In this document: in pieces, positions 8,839-16,788 of the stretch
Layout: each line of letters opens with the position of its first letter
How positions within the stretch are numbered: the first letter of the stretch is position 1
Assembly (NCBI RefSeq): GCF_025673445.1
Contig: NZ_JAOVQN010000003.1
Span: forward strand, 1-64,000
DNA: 64,000 nt
Reading direction: 5' to 3'
Source of the DNA: Ruegeria_B marisflavi
GTDB taxonomy: Bacteria; Pseudomonadota; Alphaproteobacteria; Rhodobacterales; Rhodobacteraceae
Notes under the pieces: generated by a model
What the model was told of the DNA's origin: nothing
The model's database searches: none
What the model saw: only the letters and a program-made list of their open reading frames with translations
Position numbers and translations under genes: made by a program

Positions 8839-9741
8839 TCATATCGGCACGGTCAAGTGGGTCCATTTGCCCATTCTTGCACGAAACCATGTGCGTTGGC
8901 GCTTGGCATATTGGCGGGTCGCCACGGTAGCCTTTTGGCGTGCTGTATCCAGAGAAATTTCTCCACGCAGATACGCGACAAGCTCCGGTACGCCGATTGC
9001 CTTGTAGGCGGGCAACGAGGGCGTGTAGCGATCGATGGTCGCTGTCACTTCTTCCAGAGCGCCTTGATCCAGCATCTGGTCGAAGCGGCGAGCTATTCTA
9101 TCCCAAAGCCAAAACTTGTCGACCTCGAGCGCAAGGGGTACACAATCCCGCAATTCAAGCACAGGGGGCGGTGTCTCGGCCTGCCACAGGTGCAGGGCCC
9201 GGCCCGATGCGCGCTGAACCTCCCAGGCCCGCTGCACCCGAGCCCTGTTCATCAGGTCGAGGCCTGCGGCTGTTACCGGGTCGATCCCGGCCAAGAGCGT
9301 TTCCAAAGAAAGCGTATCTGCCTCGGCCCGTATCTCGGGTGGGGTCTCGGGTATGTTGGCCATGCCTTCGGTCAGCGCTGAAAAGTAGAGCCCGGTTCCT
9401 CCCACGATGATGGGTCTTTCCGCGCCAGCAAGTATCGCCGTCACGTCCCGCAGCCAATGGCCGGTCGAATAGGAAGTCTCGCAGGATACGTAGCCATAGA
9501 GCCTGTGTTGAACGCGTCTTTCGTCCTCTTCTGACGGCCGGGCGCTGATCACGCGCCAGCAGTCATAGACTTGGCTGGCATCGGCGTTGACGATTACCCC
9601 GCCGAAGCGTTCCGCGATTTCCATTGCCAATGCGGACTTTCCCGACGCGGTCGGGCCGGCCATCAATATCGGTGTACCGTCCGGAATCTCGGGCAATTGG
9701 TCGATCAGTTTAATGGTCGATGCGCGGCCTTTGTCGATCAT
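8839..9741 (-). CDS. miaA: tRNA dimethylallyltransferase MiaA
   Basis: This 300-residue enzyme transfers a dimethylallyl group to A37 of tRNAs that read U-starting codons. The P-loop GPTASGKS at 29-36 binds the diphosphate, followed by the DASQVYDC segment (usual DSMQVYR) and the GGTGLYFSAL motif. The length matches the family. The longer open frame upstream runs into the divergent pyrH promoter region and is not needed. It reads away from pyrH with a 93-bp shared promoter interval. Confidence 0.95.
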   Translation of the reverse strand: MIDKGRASTIKLIDQLPEIPDGTPILMAGPTASGKSALAMEIAERFGGVIVNADASQVYDCWRVISARPSEEDERRVQHRLYGYVSCETSYSTGHWLRDVTAILAGAERPIIVGGTGLYFSALTEGMANIPETPPEIRAEADTLSLETLLAGIDPVTAAGLDLMNRARVQRAWEVQRASGRALHLWQAETPPPVLELRDCVPLALEVDKFWLWDRIARRFDQMLDQGALEEVTATIDRYTPSLPAYKAIGVPELVAYLRGEISLDTARQKATVATRQYAKRQRTWFRARMGKWTHLTVPI

Positions 9742-9834
9742 TCTGTGTTTCCTGCCGCTACCTGCATTGAACCCTCTGTGTTTTTCCGTCATTTTGCGCC
9801 GGAAAAATAGACCTGTGCCACAGCGGAGCGCAAC

Positions 9835-10575
9835 ATGACCCTTTCCCCCACACCGGAAATCTCGGATACCAAGTACAAACGCGTGATGCTGAAGATCTCC
9901 GGTGAGGCATTGATGGGAGATCAGGGGTTTGGACTGCACCCCCCCACGGTTCAGCGTATCGCTCAGGAAGTTAAGTCCGTTCACGATCTTGGCGTAGAAA
10001 TCTGCATGGTCATCGGCGGCGGAAACATCTTTCGCGGCCTGAGCGGCGCCGCGCAAGGCATGGAGCGGACCACGGCCGACTATATGGGGATGCTCGCGAC
10101 GGTAATGAACGCTCTGGCAATGCAGGCCGCGCTGGAAAGCCTTTCGGTCTTTACCCGGGTCATCTCGGCGATTCCGATGGACCAGGTATGCGAGCCCTAC
10201 ATCCGTCGCCGCGCGGTGCGACACCTGGAGAAAAAGCGCGTCTGTATCTTTGCGGCCGGAACCGGAAACCCTTACTTCACGACCGATACTGCAGCCACGC
10301 TGCGGGCCAATGAAATGGGATGTCAGGCCATCTTCAAGGGTACGAAGGTCGATGGTGTCTATGACAAGGATCCGGTCAAGTTCGCAGACGCCAAGCGCTA
10401 CGATACTGTCAGCTATGATGACGTACTGGCCAAACGTCTTGGTGTCATGGATGCGAGCGCGATTGCATTGGCGCGTGATAACAATCTGCCGATTATCGTC
10501 TTTTCACTGGATGAACCGGGCGGGTTCCGGGGTATCCTTGCCGGGCGGGGAACCTATACCAAGGTGCAGGGATAA
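9835..10575 (+). CDS. pyrH: Uridylate kinase (UMP kinase)
   Basis: A 246-residue hexameric UMP kinase of the amino-acid-kinase fold that phosphorylates UMP to UDP. It shows KRVMLKISGEALMG, the GGGNIFRG nucleotide loop, the TADYMGMLATVMNA segment and a TGNPYFTTDTAA motif. It heads the conserved pyrH-frr-uppS-cdsA-dxr-rseP cluster. A 173-nt gap separates it from frr; this gap contains a short TCCCAG-AG-CTGGGA inverted repeat near 10588 but no clear extra gene. Confidence 0.97.
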   Translation: MTLSPTPEISDTKYKRVMLKISGEALMGDQGFGLHPPTVQRIAQEVKSVHDLGVEICMVIGGGNIFRGLSGAAQGMERTTADYMGMLATVMNALAMQAALESLSVFTRVISAIPMDQVCEPYIRRRAVRHLEKKRVCIFAAGTGNPYFTTDTAATLRANEMGCQAIFKGTKVDGVYDKDPVKFADAKRYDTVSYDDVLAKRLGVMDASAIALARDNNLPIIVFSLDEPGGFRGILAGRGTYTKVQG

Positions 10576-10748
10576 CTGGCACGTAAAGGTCCCAGAGCTG
10601 GGAACGTGATGGCACGTGTTCCAAACGGTCGGAGCCGTCGGAGCCTTCGAGGTGTTTCGACAGCCTTTCCATTTCTTGATCGCTATACATCTTGCCGGGG
10701 ATGGCGTAAGACCCAATAAACAGGACCTCAAACAGAGGAGTGAGCAGC

Positions 10749-11312
10749 ATGTCTGACGATTTCGAGCTGGACACCGATGATCTCAAGCGCCGTATGGAAG
10801 GCGCGATGCAAAACCTGAAGACCGAGTTCGCCTCGCTTCGCACCGGGCGCGCGTCCGGTGCGATGCTGGAGCCGATCCAGGTTGAGGCCTATGGTCAGAT
10901 GACGCCGATCAATCAGGTCGGAACGATTAACGTGCCTGAACCACGGATGGTCACCATCAACGTCTGGGACAAGTCGATGGTCGGCAAGGTCGAGAAAGCT
11001 ATTCGGGAGTCTGGTCTTGGTATCAATCCGCAGCTCAACGGAACGATCATCATGCTTCCGATCCCGGAATTGAACGAAGAGCGCCGCCGCGAATTGACAA
11101 AGGTCGCAGGCCAATATGCCGAACATGCCCGAGTTTCCATTCGCAACGTCCGCCGGGACGGTATGGATCAGATCAAGAAGGCCAAAGCCGACGGTATGTC
11201 CGAGGATGACCAAAAGTTCTGGGAAGCCGAAGTGCAAGAGTTGACGGACAAGATGATCAAAGGAGTCGATGCTGCGCTTGAGCACAAGCAAGCAGAGATC
11301 ATGCAGGTTTGA
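10749..11312 (+). CDS. frr: Ribosome recycling factor
   Basis: This 187-residue factor, together with EF-G, splits post-termination ribosomes. It shows the family's long three-helix-bundle sequence, with KTEFASLRTGRAS near residues 22-34, INQVGTINVPEPRM, and the C-terminal KADGMSEDDQKFWEAEVQEL. The ATG at 10749 has GGAG 8 nt upstream and gives the standard length; the GTG at 10740 would add only three residues. It overlaps the start region of uppS. Confidence 0.97.
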   Translation: MSDDFELDTDDLKRRMEGAMQNLKTEFASLRTGRASGAMLEPIQVEAYGQMTPINQVGTINVPEPRMVTINVWDKSMVGKVEKAIRESGLGINPQLNGTIIMLPIPELNEERRRELTKVAGQYAEHARVSIRNVRRDGMDQIKKAKADGMSEDDQKFWEAEVQELTDKMIKGVDAALEHKQAEIMQV

Positions 11313-11320
11313 TTACTTTC

Positions 11321-12055
11321 ATGCCGAGCGACCAGAAACCCGGAACCGAATCCTCTGGTCCGCGACACGTCGCCATAATCATGGATGGTAACGGCCGCTG
11401 GGCACAGGCCCGCGGTCGGCCGCGCCTGTTTGGACATCACGCCGGTGCCAAACGCGTACGTGAAGTGGTTGAGGCATGTCCAAGCCTAGGCATCAAATAC
11501 CTGACGATCTTCGCCTTCTCGACCGAGAACTGGAAAAGAACCCAGGTCGAAGTAGCTGGGTTGATGAGCCTGTTTCGTCGCTATATCGCTAAGGAAACCC
11601 GGGCGCTGCATGCGCGCGGGGTGCGGGTACGCTTCATTGGTGATCGGGTGCGACTTGATGCCAAGCTGATCGCTCTGATGGACACTCTCGAAGAGCAGAC
11701 CTGCGAAAACGATAGCGTGCATCTGACCATAGCGCTCAACTACGGCGGCCGCGACGAGGTGGCCCGTGCCACCCGCCGCTTGGCCCGTGACGTGGCCGAG
11801 GGCCGTCTGAAACCCGAGGAAGTGGATGAGGAGACGTTGCCGCGCTACCTTGACACAAGGGTGCTGCCAGATCCCGATCTGGTGATCCGCACCAGTGGAG
11901 AAGCGCGGATCTCGAACTTCCTGCTCTGGCAGTCGGCCTATTCCGAATACGAATTCATCGACACGCTGTGGCCTGATTTCACCGCCGACGAACTGGCCCG
12001 GCTGTGCCAAAGCTATGGGAGCCGCGACCGTAGGTTCGGCGCGGTCAAGGCATGA
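11321..12055 (+). CDS. uppS: Isoprenyl transferase (undecaprenyl diphosphate synthase)
   Basis: This 244-residue cis-prenyltransferase makes the C55 lipid carrier precursor for peptidoglycan and other envelope polymers. The catalytic Asp is in AIIMDGNGRWAQ (residue 22), FAFSTENWKR follows, and RTSGEARISNFLLWQ near 195-209 binds diphosphate. I chose the ATG at 11321, giving a short polar N-terminus; a TTG at 11309 overlapping the frr stop is the alternative. The stop overlaps the start of cdsA (ATGA), indicating translational coupling. Confidence 0.96.
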   Translation: MPSDQKPGTESSGPRHVAIIMDGNGRWAQARGRPRLFGHHAGAKRVREVVEACPSLGIKYLTIFAFSTENWKRTQVEVAGLMSLFRRYIAKETRALHARGVRVRFIGDRVRLDAKLIALMDTLEEQTCENDSVHLTIALNYGGRDEVARATRRLARDVAEGRLKPEEVDEETLPRYLDTRVLPDPDLVIRTSGEARISNFLLWQSAYSEYEFIDTLWPDFTADELARLCQSYGSRDRRFGAVKA

Positions 12056-12834
12056 GCGAGGGGCGCTGGTCCGATCTGACAGCCCGCGTAGGCTCGGCCG
12101 TGGTGCTGGCGGGATGGGCCGGGATCGAGCTTTGGCTGGGCGGACTGTGGTTCGAAAGCTTCATCGCCATCGTCACAGGGCTGATGGTGTGGGAACTGAT
12201 GCGGATGATCGCACCCGAGCGGAGCGGGCCGGCGATACAGATGGCGTTGCTCACGGGCTTTGCGGTCCTGCTCGCCTATCACCTGCCGCCGCTCTACAGC
12301 TTACCTGTACTGGTAGCCCCGGCTTTGGTGGGGGCCGGACAGGCAGGGCGGTACAAAGGACTCTACGCTGTTTTCGCGCTTTGGATCGCTTTTGCTGGTC
12401 TGGGCTTCATATGGATTCGCGAGGTCAAGGGCCTCGACTGGATGCTGTGGCTGATCCTGGTGGTGGTGGCCACTGACGTGGCGGGCTATTTCGTGGGAAA
12501 GCTGATCGGTGGGCCGAAATTCTGGCCGCGTGTCAGCCCGAAAAAGACCTGGTCGGGCACCGCGGGTGGCTGGGTCGCAGCGGCGTTGGTTGGGGGCGGA
12601 TTCGCCTTTTACGCTGGGCTGGGGGCGGGGATTCTGATCCTGTCGGTGCTGGCCTCGATGGCGAGCCAGGCGGGTGATTTCGCCGAAAGCGCGCTAAAAC
12701 GCAGAATGGGGGTCAAGGACAGTTCCAACCTGATCCCTGGCCATGGCGGTTTTCTCGACCGGTTCGACGGGATGATGGGGGCTGCGGTCTTTGTGCTGCT
12801 TGTCGGACTGCTGCGCGCGCTTTGGGGGGCCTGA
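12052..12834 (+). CDS. cdsA: Phosphatidate cytidylyltransferase
   Basis: This 260-residue polytopic membrane enzyme forms CDP-diacylglycerol from phosphatidate and CTP, the branch point of phospholipid synthesis. It has about six to eight hydrophobic segments and the family signature near its C-terminus: SPKKTWSGTAGGW then VKDSSNLIPGHGGFLDRFD. Its ATG overlaps the uppS stop by 4 nt and its TGA overlaps the dxr ATG, so it is the middle of a tightly coupled block. Confidence 0.96.
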   Translation: MSEGRWSDLTARVGSAVVLAGWAGIELWLGGLWFESFIAIVTGLMVWELMRMIAPERSGPAIQMALLTGFAVLLAYHLPPLYSLPVLVAPALVGAGQAGRYKGLYAVFALWIAFAGLGFIWIREVKGLDWMLWLILVVVATDVAGYFVGKLIGGPKFWPRVSPKKTWSGTAGGWVAAALVGGGFAFYAGLGAGILILSVLASMASQAGDFAESALKRRMGVKDSSNLIPGHGGFLDRFDGMMGAAVFVLLVGLLRALWGA

Positions 12835-14021
12835 TGACCGCTGCAACTCCGCGCAGGGTCTCGATTTTCGGGGCCACTGGGTCCATCGGGCAGAACACGA
12901 TCGACCTGATCGCACGTGATCCGGATGCCTATGACGTAGTGGCGTTGAGCGGCGGCGCCAATATAGCGCAGTTGGCCGAGGATGCGCGGAGGCTGCGCGC
13001 CGATGTTGCGGTGACCGCCTTTCCCGAAAAGCTGCATGATCTGCGCGCCGCGCTTGCGGGCAGCGGGGTCGAGGCGGCAGCGGGGTCCGCGGCGCTGGTT
13101 GAAGCTGCCGCGCGCCCGGCGGATTGGGTGATGTCTGCCATCGTGGGCGCGGCGGGGCTGGCGCCGGGGCTGGCGGCGCTCAAGCAGGGCGCCACCCTGG
13201 CGCTGGCCAACAAGGAAACGCTGGTTTGCGCCGGTCCGCTGGTGCTGGAGACCGCGCGACAGCATGGCGCCCGGCTCTTGCCGGTGGACAGCGAGCATTC
13301 GGCGGTGTTCCAGGCGCTGGTCGGCGAGGACATGGAGGCAGTCGAACGGATCGTCATCACCGCCTCGGGTGGGGCGTTCCGCGACTGGCCGCTGGAGCGG
13401 CTGGCCGGTGCCACTGCCGAAGAGGCCGCCCGGCACCCCAATTGGGACATGGGGCAGCGGATCACGATCGACAGTGCCTCGATGTTCAATAAGGCCTTGG
13501 AAATCATTGAGACACGGGAGTTTTTTGACGTTGACCCCGACAGGATTGAGGTCATTGTTCACCCTGAATCCATGGTCCACGCGCTGGTCGGGTTCCGCGA
13601 TGGAGCGCTGATGGCGCATTTGGGCGCGCCCGACATGCGGCACGCGATCGGTTATGCGCTGCATTGGCCGGAACGGCGCGATCTGCCGGTGGCGCGGCTT
13701 GACCTCGCGGCGCTGGGGCAGCTCAACTTTCGCGCCCCTGACGATGCCCGCTATCCGGCCCTTCGGCTGGCGCGGCGGGTGATGGCGAGAGGCGGTTTGT
13801 CGGGCGCCGTATTCAACGCCGCCAAGGAACGCGCGCTGGATCACTTTATCGCGGGGCATATCGGTTTTCTCGACATCGCGCGATTGGTCGAGGCGGTGTT
13901 GGACCGGTTTGAGTCCGATCCGGGTCTTATTGACGCCCCAATGACCCTTGATACTGTGACACAAACAGACCATCTGGCCCGTCAGAGGGTGGACGCGGCC
14001 ATGGCACAACGAGCAGGGTAG
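12834..14021 (+). CDS. dxr: 1-deoxy-D-xylulose 5-phosphate reductoisomerase
   Basis: This 395-residue NADPH- and metal-dependent enzyme makes MEP in the non-mevalonate isoprenoid pathway and so feeds the neighbouring uppS and miaA products. Visible features are the nucleotide-binding GATGSIGQNTIDLI, ANKETLVCAG, the metal site LPVDSEHSAVFQAL, and NWDMGQRITIDSASMFNK. The start overlaps the cdsA stop (TGATG); the upstream GTG at 12822 is inside cdsA and less likely. Confidence 0.97.
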   Translation: MTAATPRRVSIFGATGSIGQNTIDLIARDPDAYDVVALSGGANIAQLAEDARRLRADVAVTAFPEKLHDLRAALAGSGVEAAAGSAALVEAAARPADWVMSAIVGAAGLAPGLAALKQGATLALANKETLVCAGPLVLETARQHGARLLPVDSEHSAVFQALVGEDMEAVERIVITASGGAFRDWPLERLAGATAEEAARHPNWDMGQRITIDSASMFNKALEIIETREFFDVDPDRIEVIVHPESMVHALVGFRDGALMAHLGAPDMRHAIGYALHWPERRDLPVARLDLAALGQLNFRAPDDARYPALRLARRVMARGGLSGAVFNAAKERALDHFIAGHIGFLDIARLVEAVLDRFESDPGLIDAPMTLDTVTQTDHLARQRVDAAMAQRAG

Positions 14022-14026
14022 AGACT

Positions 14027-15379
14027 TTGGATATTCTGGGCTTGATTCCGCAATTTGGTGGATTGCTGTACACGATTGCGGCCTTCGTCGCGGCACTATC
14101 CGTTATCGTCGCGGTGCATGAATATGGTCACTACATCGTCGGCCGCTGGTCGGGCATCCATGCCGAGGTGTTCTCCATCGGTTTCGGCCCGGTCTTGTGG
14201 AGCCGGATCGACCGGCGCGGAACCCGCTGGCAGATTGCGGCACTTCCTTTCGGAGGCTACGTCAAGTTCATGGGCGATGCCAACGCGGCATCCGGCAAGG
14301 ACGGCGAAACCATGGCCGAAATCTATCGCCGAAACCCCCACGATCTGCGCCGTACTATGCATGGCGCGCCGCTCTGGGCCCGTGCCGCGACCGTCGCCGC
14401 CGGTCCGGTGTTCAATTTTGTCATGTCGATTCTGGTTTTCTCTGCGATCTTTTTGGCCCGCGGTGTTCCCGTCGAACCGCTGACAGTGGGCGAAACGCAG
14501 AATTACCCCGGGATCGAAAGCGGATTACGTGCCGGCGACAGGATCGTGTCGATTGCAGGACAAGTTCCGCCCGATGCAAACGCGTCTCCTGGTTGGGACA
14601 CATTTGAAGGGCTTCTTCCGCTGGAGAGCCCGCTGGACTACAAGGTTGAACGCGACGGTGTCGAGGTGCTCGTCCCAGGTCCGCATTTCTACCCGGCTGT
14701 GGTTGGCTCGGTGATTCCGCGCAGTGCGGCGCAGGATGCGGGGCTGCGCCCCGACGATGTGATTGCAGCCATAGATGGGACACCGATTGTTGCCTTTCGT
14801 CAGTTAAAGGAGACGGTCGAGGGATCAGAGGGCAAACCTTTGGTTTTGGACGTTTGGCGGGGCGACGAGACCTTGCAGTTGCTACTTGTGCCGCGCAGAA
14901 CCGACTCACCTAAGCCCGAAGGGGGGTACGAGACGAACTGGCGGATTGGCGTTGCCAGTGGACAGGCTTTCGAGCCGGCAACTACAACACCCGGTGTGGG
15001 TGCGGCACTGGTGGCTGGAGTCGAAGGTACCTACAACATCGTTCAGTCGTCGCTGTCCGGTCTTTGGCATATGATTGCCGGTCAGATTTCGACCTGCAAC
15101 ATCTCCGGACCGATCGGCATCGCACAAGCCTCGGGGGCCGTTGCCAGCCAGGGGGCGCAAAGTTTTATCGCTTTCATCGCGGTGCTGTCCACGGCAGTGG
15201 GGTTGTTGAATTTGTTCCCGATACCGGCACTGGATGGTGGGCACCTGATGTTTTACGCCTACGAGGCGGTGGCGGGAAAACCCCCCAGCGACAACGTGTT
15301 GAGGGTACTGATGGGAATCGGCATAACCCTGATCCTCTCGTTGATGCTGTTCTCGCTTAGCAACGATTTGTTCTGCTAG
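14027..15379 (+). CDS. rseP: Site-2 zinc metalloprotease RseP (M50)
   Basis: This 450-residue intramembrane protease cleaves anti-sigma factors and signal peptides. The zinc motif HEYGH is at 31-35 in the first helix, one or two PDZ-like regions occupy about 130-290, and the second catalytic segment FPIPALDGGHL lies near 397-407. The start is a TTG at 14027, five bases after the dxr stop, supported by the conserved MDILGLIPQFGGLLY N-terminus and a GCAGGG upstream. bamA, usually next in alphaproteobacteria, is missing. Confidence 0.95.
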   Translation: MDILGLIPQFGGLLYTIAAFVAALSVIVAVHEYGHYIVGRWSGIHAEVFSIGFGPVLWSRIDRRGTRWQIAALPFGGYVKFMGDANAASGKDGETMAEIYRRNPHDLRRTMHGAPLWARAATVAAGPVFNFVMSILVFSAIFLARGVPVEPLTVGETQNYPGIESGLRAGDRIVSIAGQVPPDANASPGWDTFEGLLPLESPLDYKVERDGVEVLVPGPHFYPAVVGSVIPRSAAQDAGLRPDDVIAAIDGTPIVAFRQLKETVEGSEGKPLVLDVWRGDETLQLLLVPRRTDSPKPEGGYETNWRIGVASGQAFEPATTTPGVGAALVAGVEGTYNIVQSSLSGLWHMIAGQISTCNISGPIGIAQASGAVASQGAQSFIAFIAVLSTAVGLLNLFPIPALDGGHLMFYAYEAVAGKPPSDNVLRVLMGIGITLILSLMLFSLSNDLFC

Positions 15380-15410
15380 GGACACGCAGCGTCGAAAGAT
15401 GTTATTCTGA

Positions 15411-15534
15411 CTAGTTGATCAGTTCCGGCATCTGGTAAATCGGGTCGACGATGAAAGTGCCCGGCTTTGAAGTCCGGACTTTTCAGAGGTGTTCGTAAGG
15501 CGTGAGACCTCTGAGGGTCTTGAGACAGCGCGTG
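15411..15534 (-). pseudogene. C-terminal remnant of an IS481-type transposase
   Basis: Translated on the minus strand, this stretch reads LKTLRGLTPYEHL, stop, KVRTSKPGTF, DPIYQMPELIN, stop. It matches the tail of integrase-core transposases common in Rhodobacteraceae, which end with LKTLRGLTPYEYICK...EPERF...DPIHQMPGLN. An internal TGA replaces the usual residue after HL. Only about 40 codons survive, so it is a decayed fragment. It begins 32 bp past the rseP stop, so the mobile DNA abuts the operon end. Confidence 0.65.
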
Positions 15535-15707
15535 AAAGGCCCGCGAAGTGAGCTAAACGCTCTCCACGAAACCAGGGCAATTCCAAGTCCCCTCTCGGCA
15601 GTCAATAGGGCCGCGTTTGAGCTTCGCCAGCTTCGGTTTGTCGCCTCCGACCTCGGGGAGAGGCGAGGTGGCCTGTCGCCAAAGGCACCGATGCTGCGCT
15701 GACCTGG
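15535..15707. other. Non-coding scar between two mobile-DNA remnants
   Basis: This spacer separates the transposase tail from the methylase remnant. A 66-codon open frame crosses it on the plus strand but has no recognisable protein features or ribosome binding site. I see no RNA gene or intact repeat here. Confidence 0.4.
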
Positions 15708-15905
15708 TCAGGTGAGGGTTCCCACGTCTTCGAGTATCGGCTCCAGCGCAATCAGGTTAAATCGCTCCGGTTGGTCCGGCGAGACGGCGAGATTGCTCGT
15801 CGAGACCTCCTCGCCGAAAGCTGTTCGCTGCAAGTAGAGAACGTGCGCCGCGCGCTCGACGTCAATCATGGTTTCGGGGCTGATGTCTCCGAGACACCCG
15901 AGACG
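15708..15905 (-). pseudogene. Remnant of a D12-class DNA adenine methyltransferase
   Basis: The minus strand encodes DVERAAHVLYLQRTAFGEEV followed by NLAVSPDQPERFNLIALEPI and LEDV, then a stop at 15708-15710. This is the central region of D12-class N6-adenine methylases of phages and mobile elements (typical DVxRAARFLYLQRTAFGGKV...ARFNL...L). The FxGxG SAM motif and the DPPY catalytic motif are absent, so the piece cannot be active. It points to a former prophage or restriction island next to rseP. Confidence 0.6.
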
Positions 15906-15958
15906 GCGCGGCCTGAACCATTTGCAACCATCCTAGCGGCGGCTTAGGCAATCCAATC

Positions 15959-16171
15959 TTACAACAACACCAATAGTGGCCGGAACGATGTTTCTGGCTG
16001 ACAACCCCCTTTCCCGTTGACGCCGGTCGGGCTCAAGTAGACGTAAACCAAAGCATCTGCATTATCGACCTTCATTTCATAGAGATTGGACGAAGGATAC
16101 GCCGCATAGCCTGCCGAAGTCTGCAAAAGACGATGCGAGGTCATCTGCCAAATTGCCATTGTTGCCCACAC
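15959..16171 (-). CDS. Possible small hypothetical protein in the mobile-DNA scar
   Basis: A 70-codon open frame beginning MWATMAIWQMTSHRLL and containing the low-complexity-free stretch YAAYPSSNLYEMKVDNADAL. I recognise no family. No convincing ribosome binding site is visible and the frame lies in a region of decayed mobile genes, so it may be another fragment or chance. Confidence 0.25.
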   Translation of the reverse strand: MWATMAIWQMTSHRLLQTSAGYAAYPSSNLYEMKVDNADALVYVYLSPTGVNGKGGCQPETSFRPLLVLL

Positions 16172-16220
16172 TTCTTTCGGGTTTTCCAGGCACTGGTCCC
16201 GAATAGGTAATCGATGCGGT

Positions 16221-16706
16221 CTAGATTCCGGTCGTGAACGTGGCGCGCTCGGCTTTAGTTAGGGCCGCTAACTCTCGCGGCGAAATTGCGAACACATGGC
16301 GCGGCGTTCCGGCGGCTGCCCAGACTAGCGTGAATTCCATCAGGCGGGGATCCATGAAGGCGCGCGCAGGGGAGAGGTGCCCGATAGGGGACACGCCGCC
16401 GACAGCGAACCCGGTGGTCTTGCGCACATTGTCAGGGGCGGCGCGTTTCAGATCTTCTCCGGCCAACGTCGCGGCAAGCGCAGTATCAACCTGATTGCCG
16501 CCTGCTGTCAGGAAAAGAAGGAGTGAGCCGCTGTCGACGCCTTCAAAGACAATCGTCTTGACGATCTGATCCCGTTCGCAACCAATTGCGGCTGCGGCTG
16601 CGGCTGCGGCATCACGGGCGGTGCGCGCGTTCCCGGTCTCTTGAATGCGTGGGGCGACTCCTGCGGCATGCAGCGCAGAGCGGACGCGGGAAAGGCTTTT
16701 GCTCAT
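16221..16706 (-). CDS. ybaK: YbaK/EbsC-type aminoacyl-tRNA deacylase
   Basis: This 161-residue protein belongs to the YbaK/ProX editing-domain family, which hydrolyses mischarged tRNAs in trans (for example Cys-tRNA-Pro). Seen are the IVKTIVFEG strand with the conserved Lys, LLLFLTAGGNQVD, and the C-terminal GGVSPIGH loop that forms the active site. The ATG at 16706 gives the standard MSKSLSRVRSAL start; the longer frame is unlikely. An eight-alanine run (residues about 33-40) comes from a (GCGGCT) hexamer repeat. It is divergent from glnE. Confidence 0.85.
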   Translation of the reverse strand: MSKSLSRVRSALHAAGVAPRIQETGNARTARDAAAAAAAAIGCERDQIVKTIVFEGVDSGSLLLFLTAGGNQVDTALAATLAGEDLKRAAPDNVRKTTGFAVGGVSPIGHLSPARAFMDPRLMEFTLVWAAAGTPRHVFAISPRELAALTKAERATFTTGI

Positions 16707-16788
16707 GCTGACAGGCCTGCCGGAATTCGGTCGGGAGATCAAGCTTTGCCGCATTGACGCGGCACTATGAGGCTGCGCTATTGGAGCT

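Noticed and set aside
10493..10843. Minus-strand open frame across the pyrH-frr gap
   Set aside because: It overlaps both genes, has no ribosome site, and its sequence matches no family I know.
15502..15702. 66-codon plus-strand frame in the mobile scar
   Set aside because: Antisense to the transposase remnant in part and without protein features; treated as noise.
16586..16610. GCGGCT hexamer repeat considered as a phase-variable tract
   Set aside because: Six-base units keep the frame in ybaK and only change an alanine run, so they would not switch expression.
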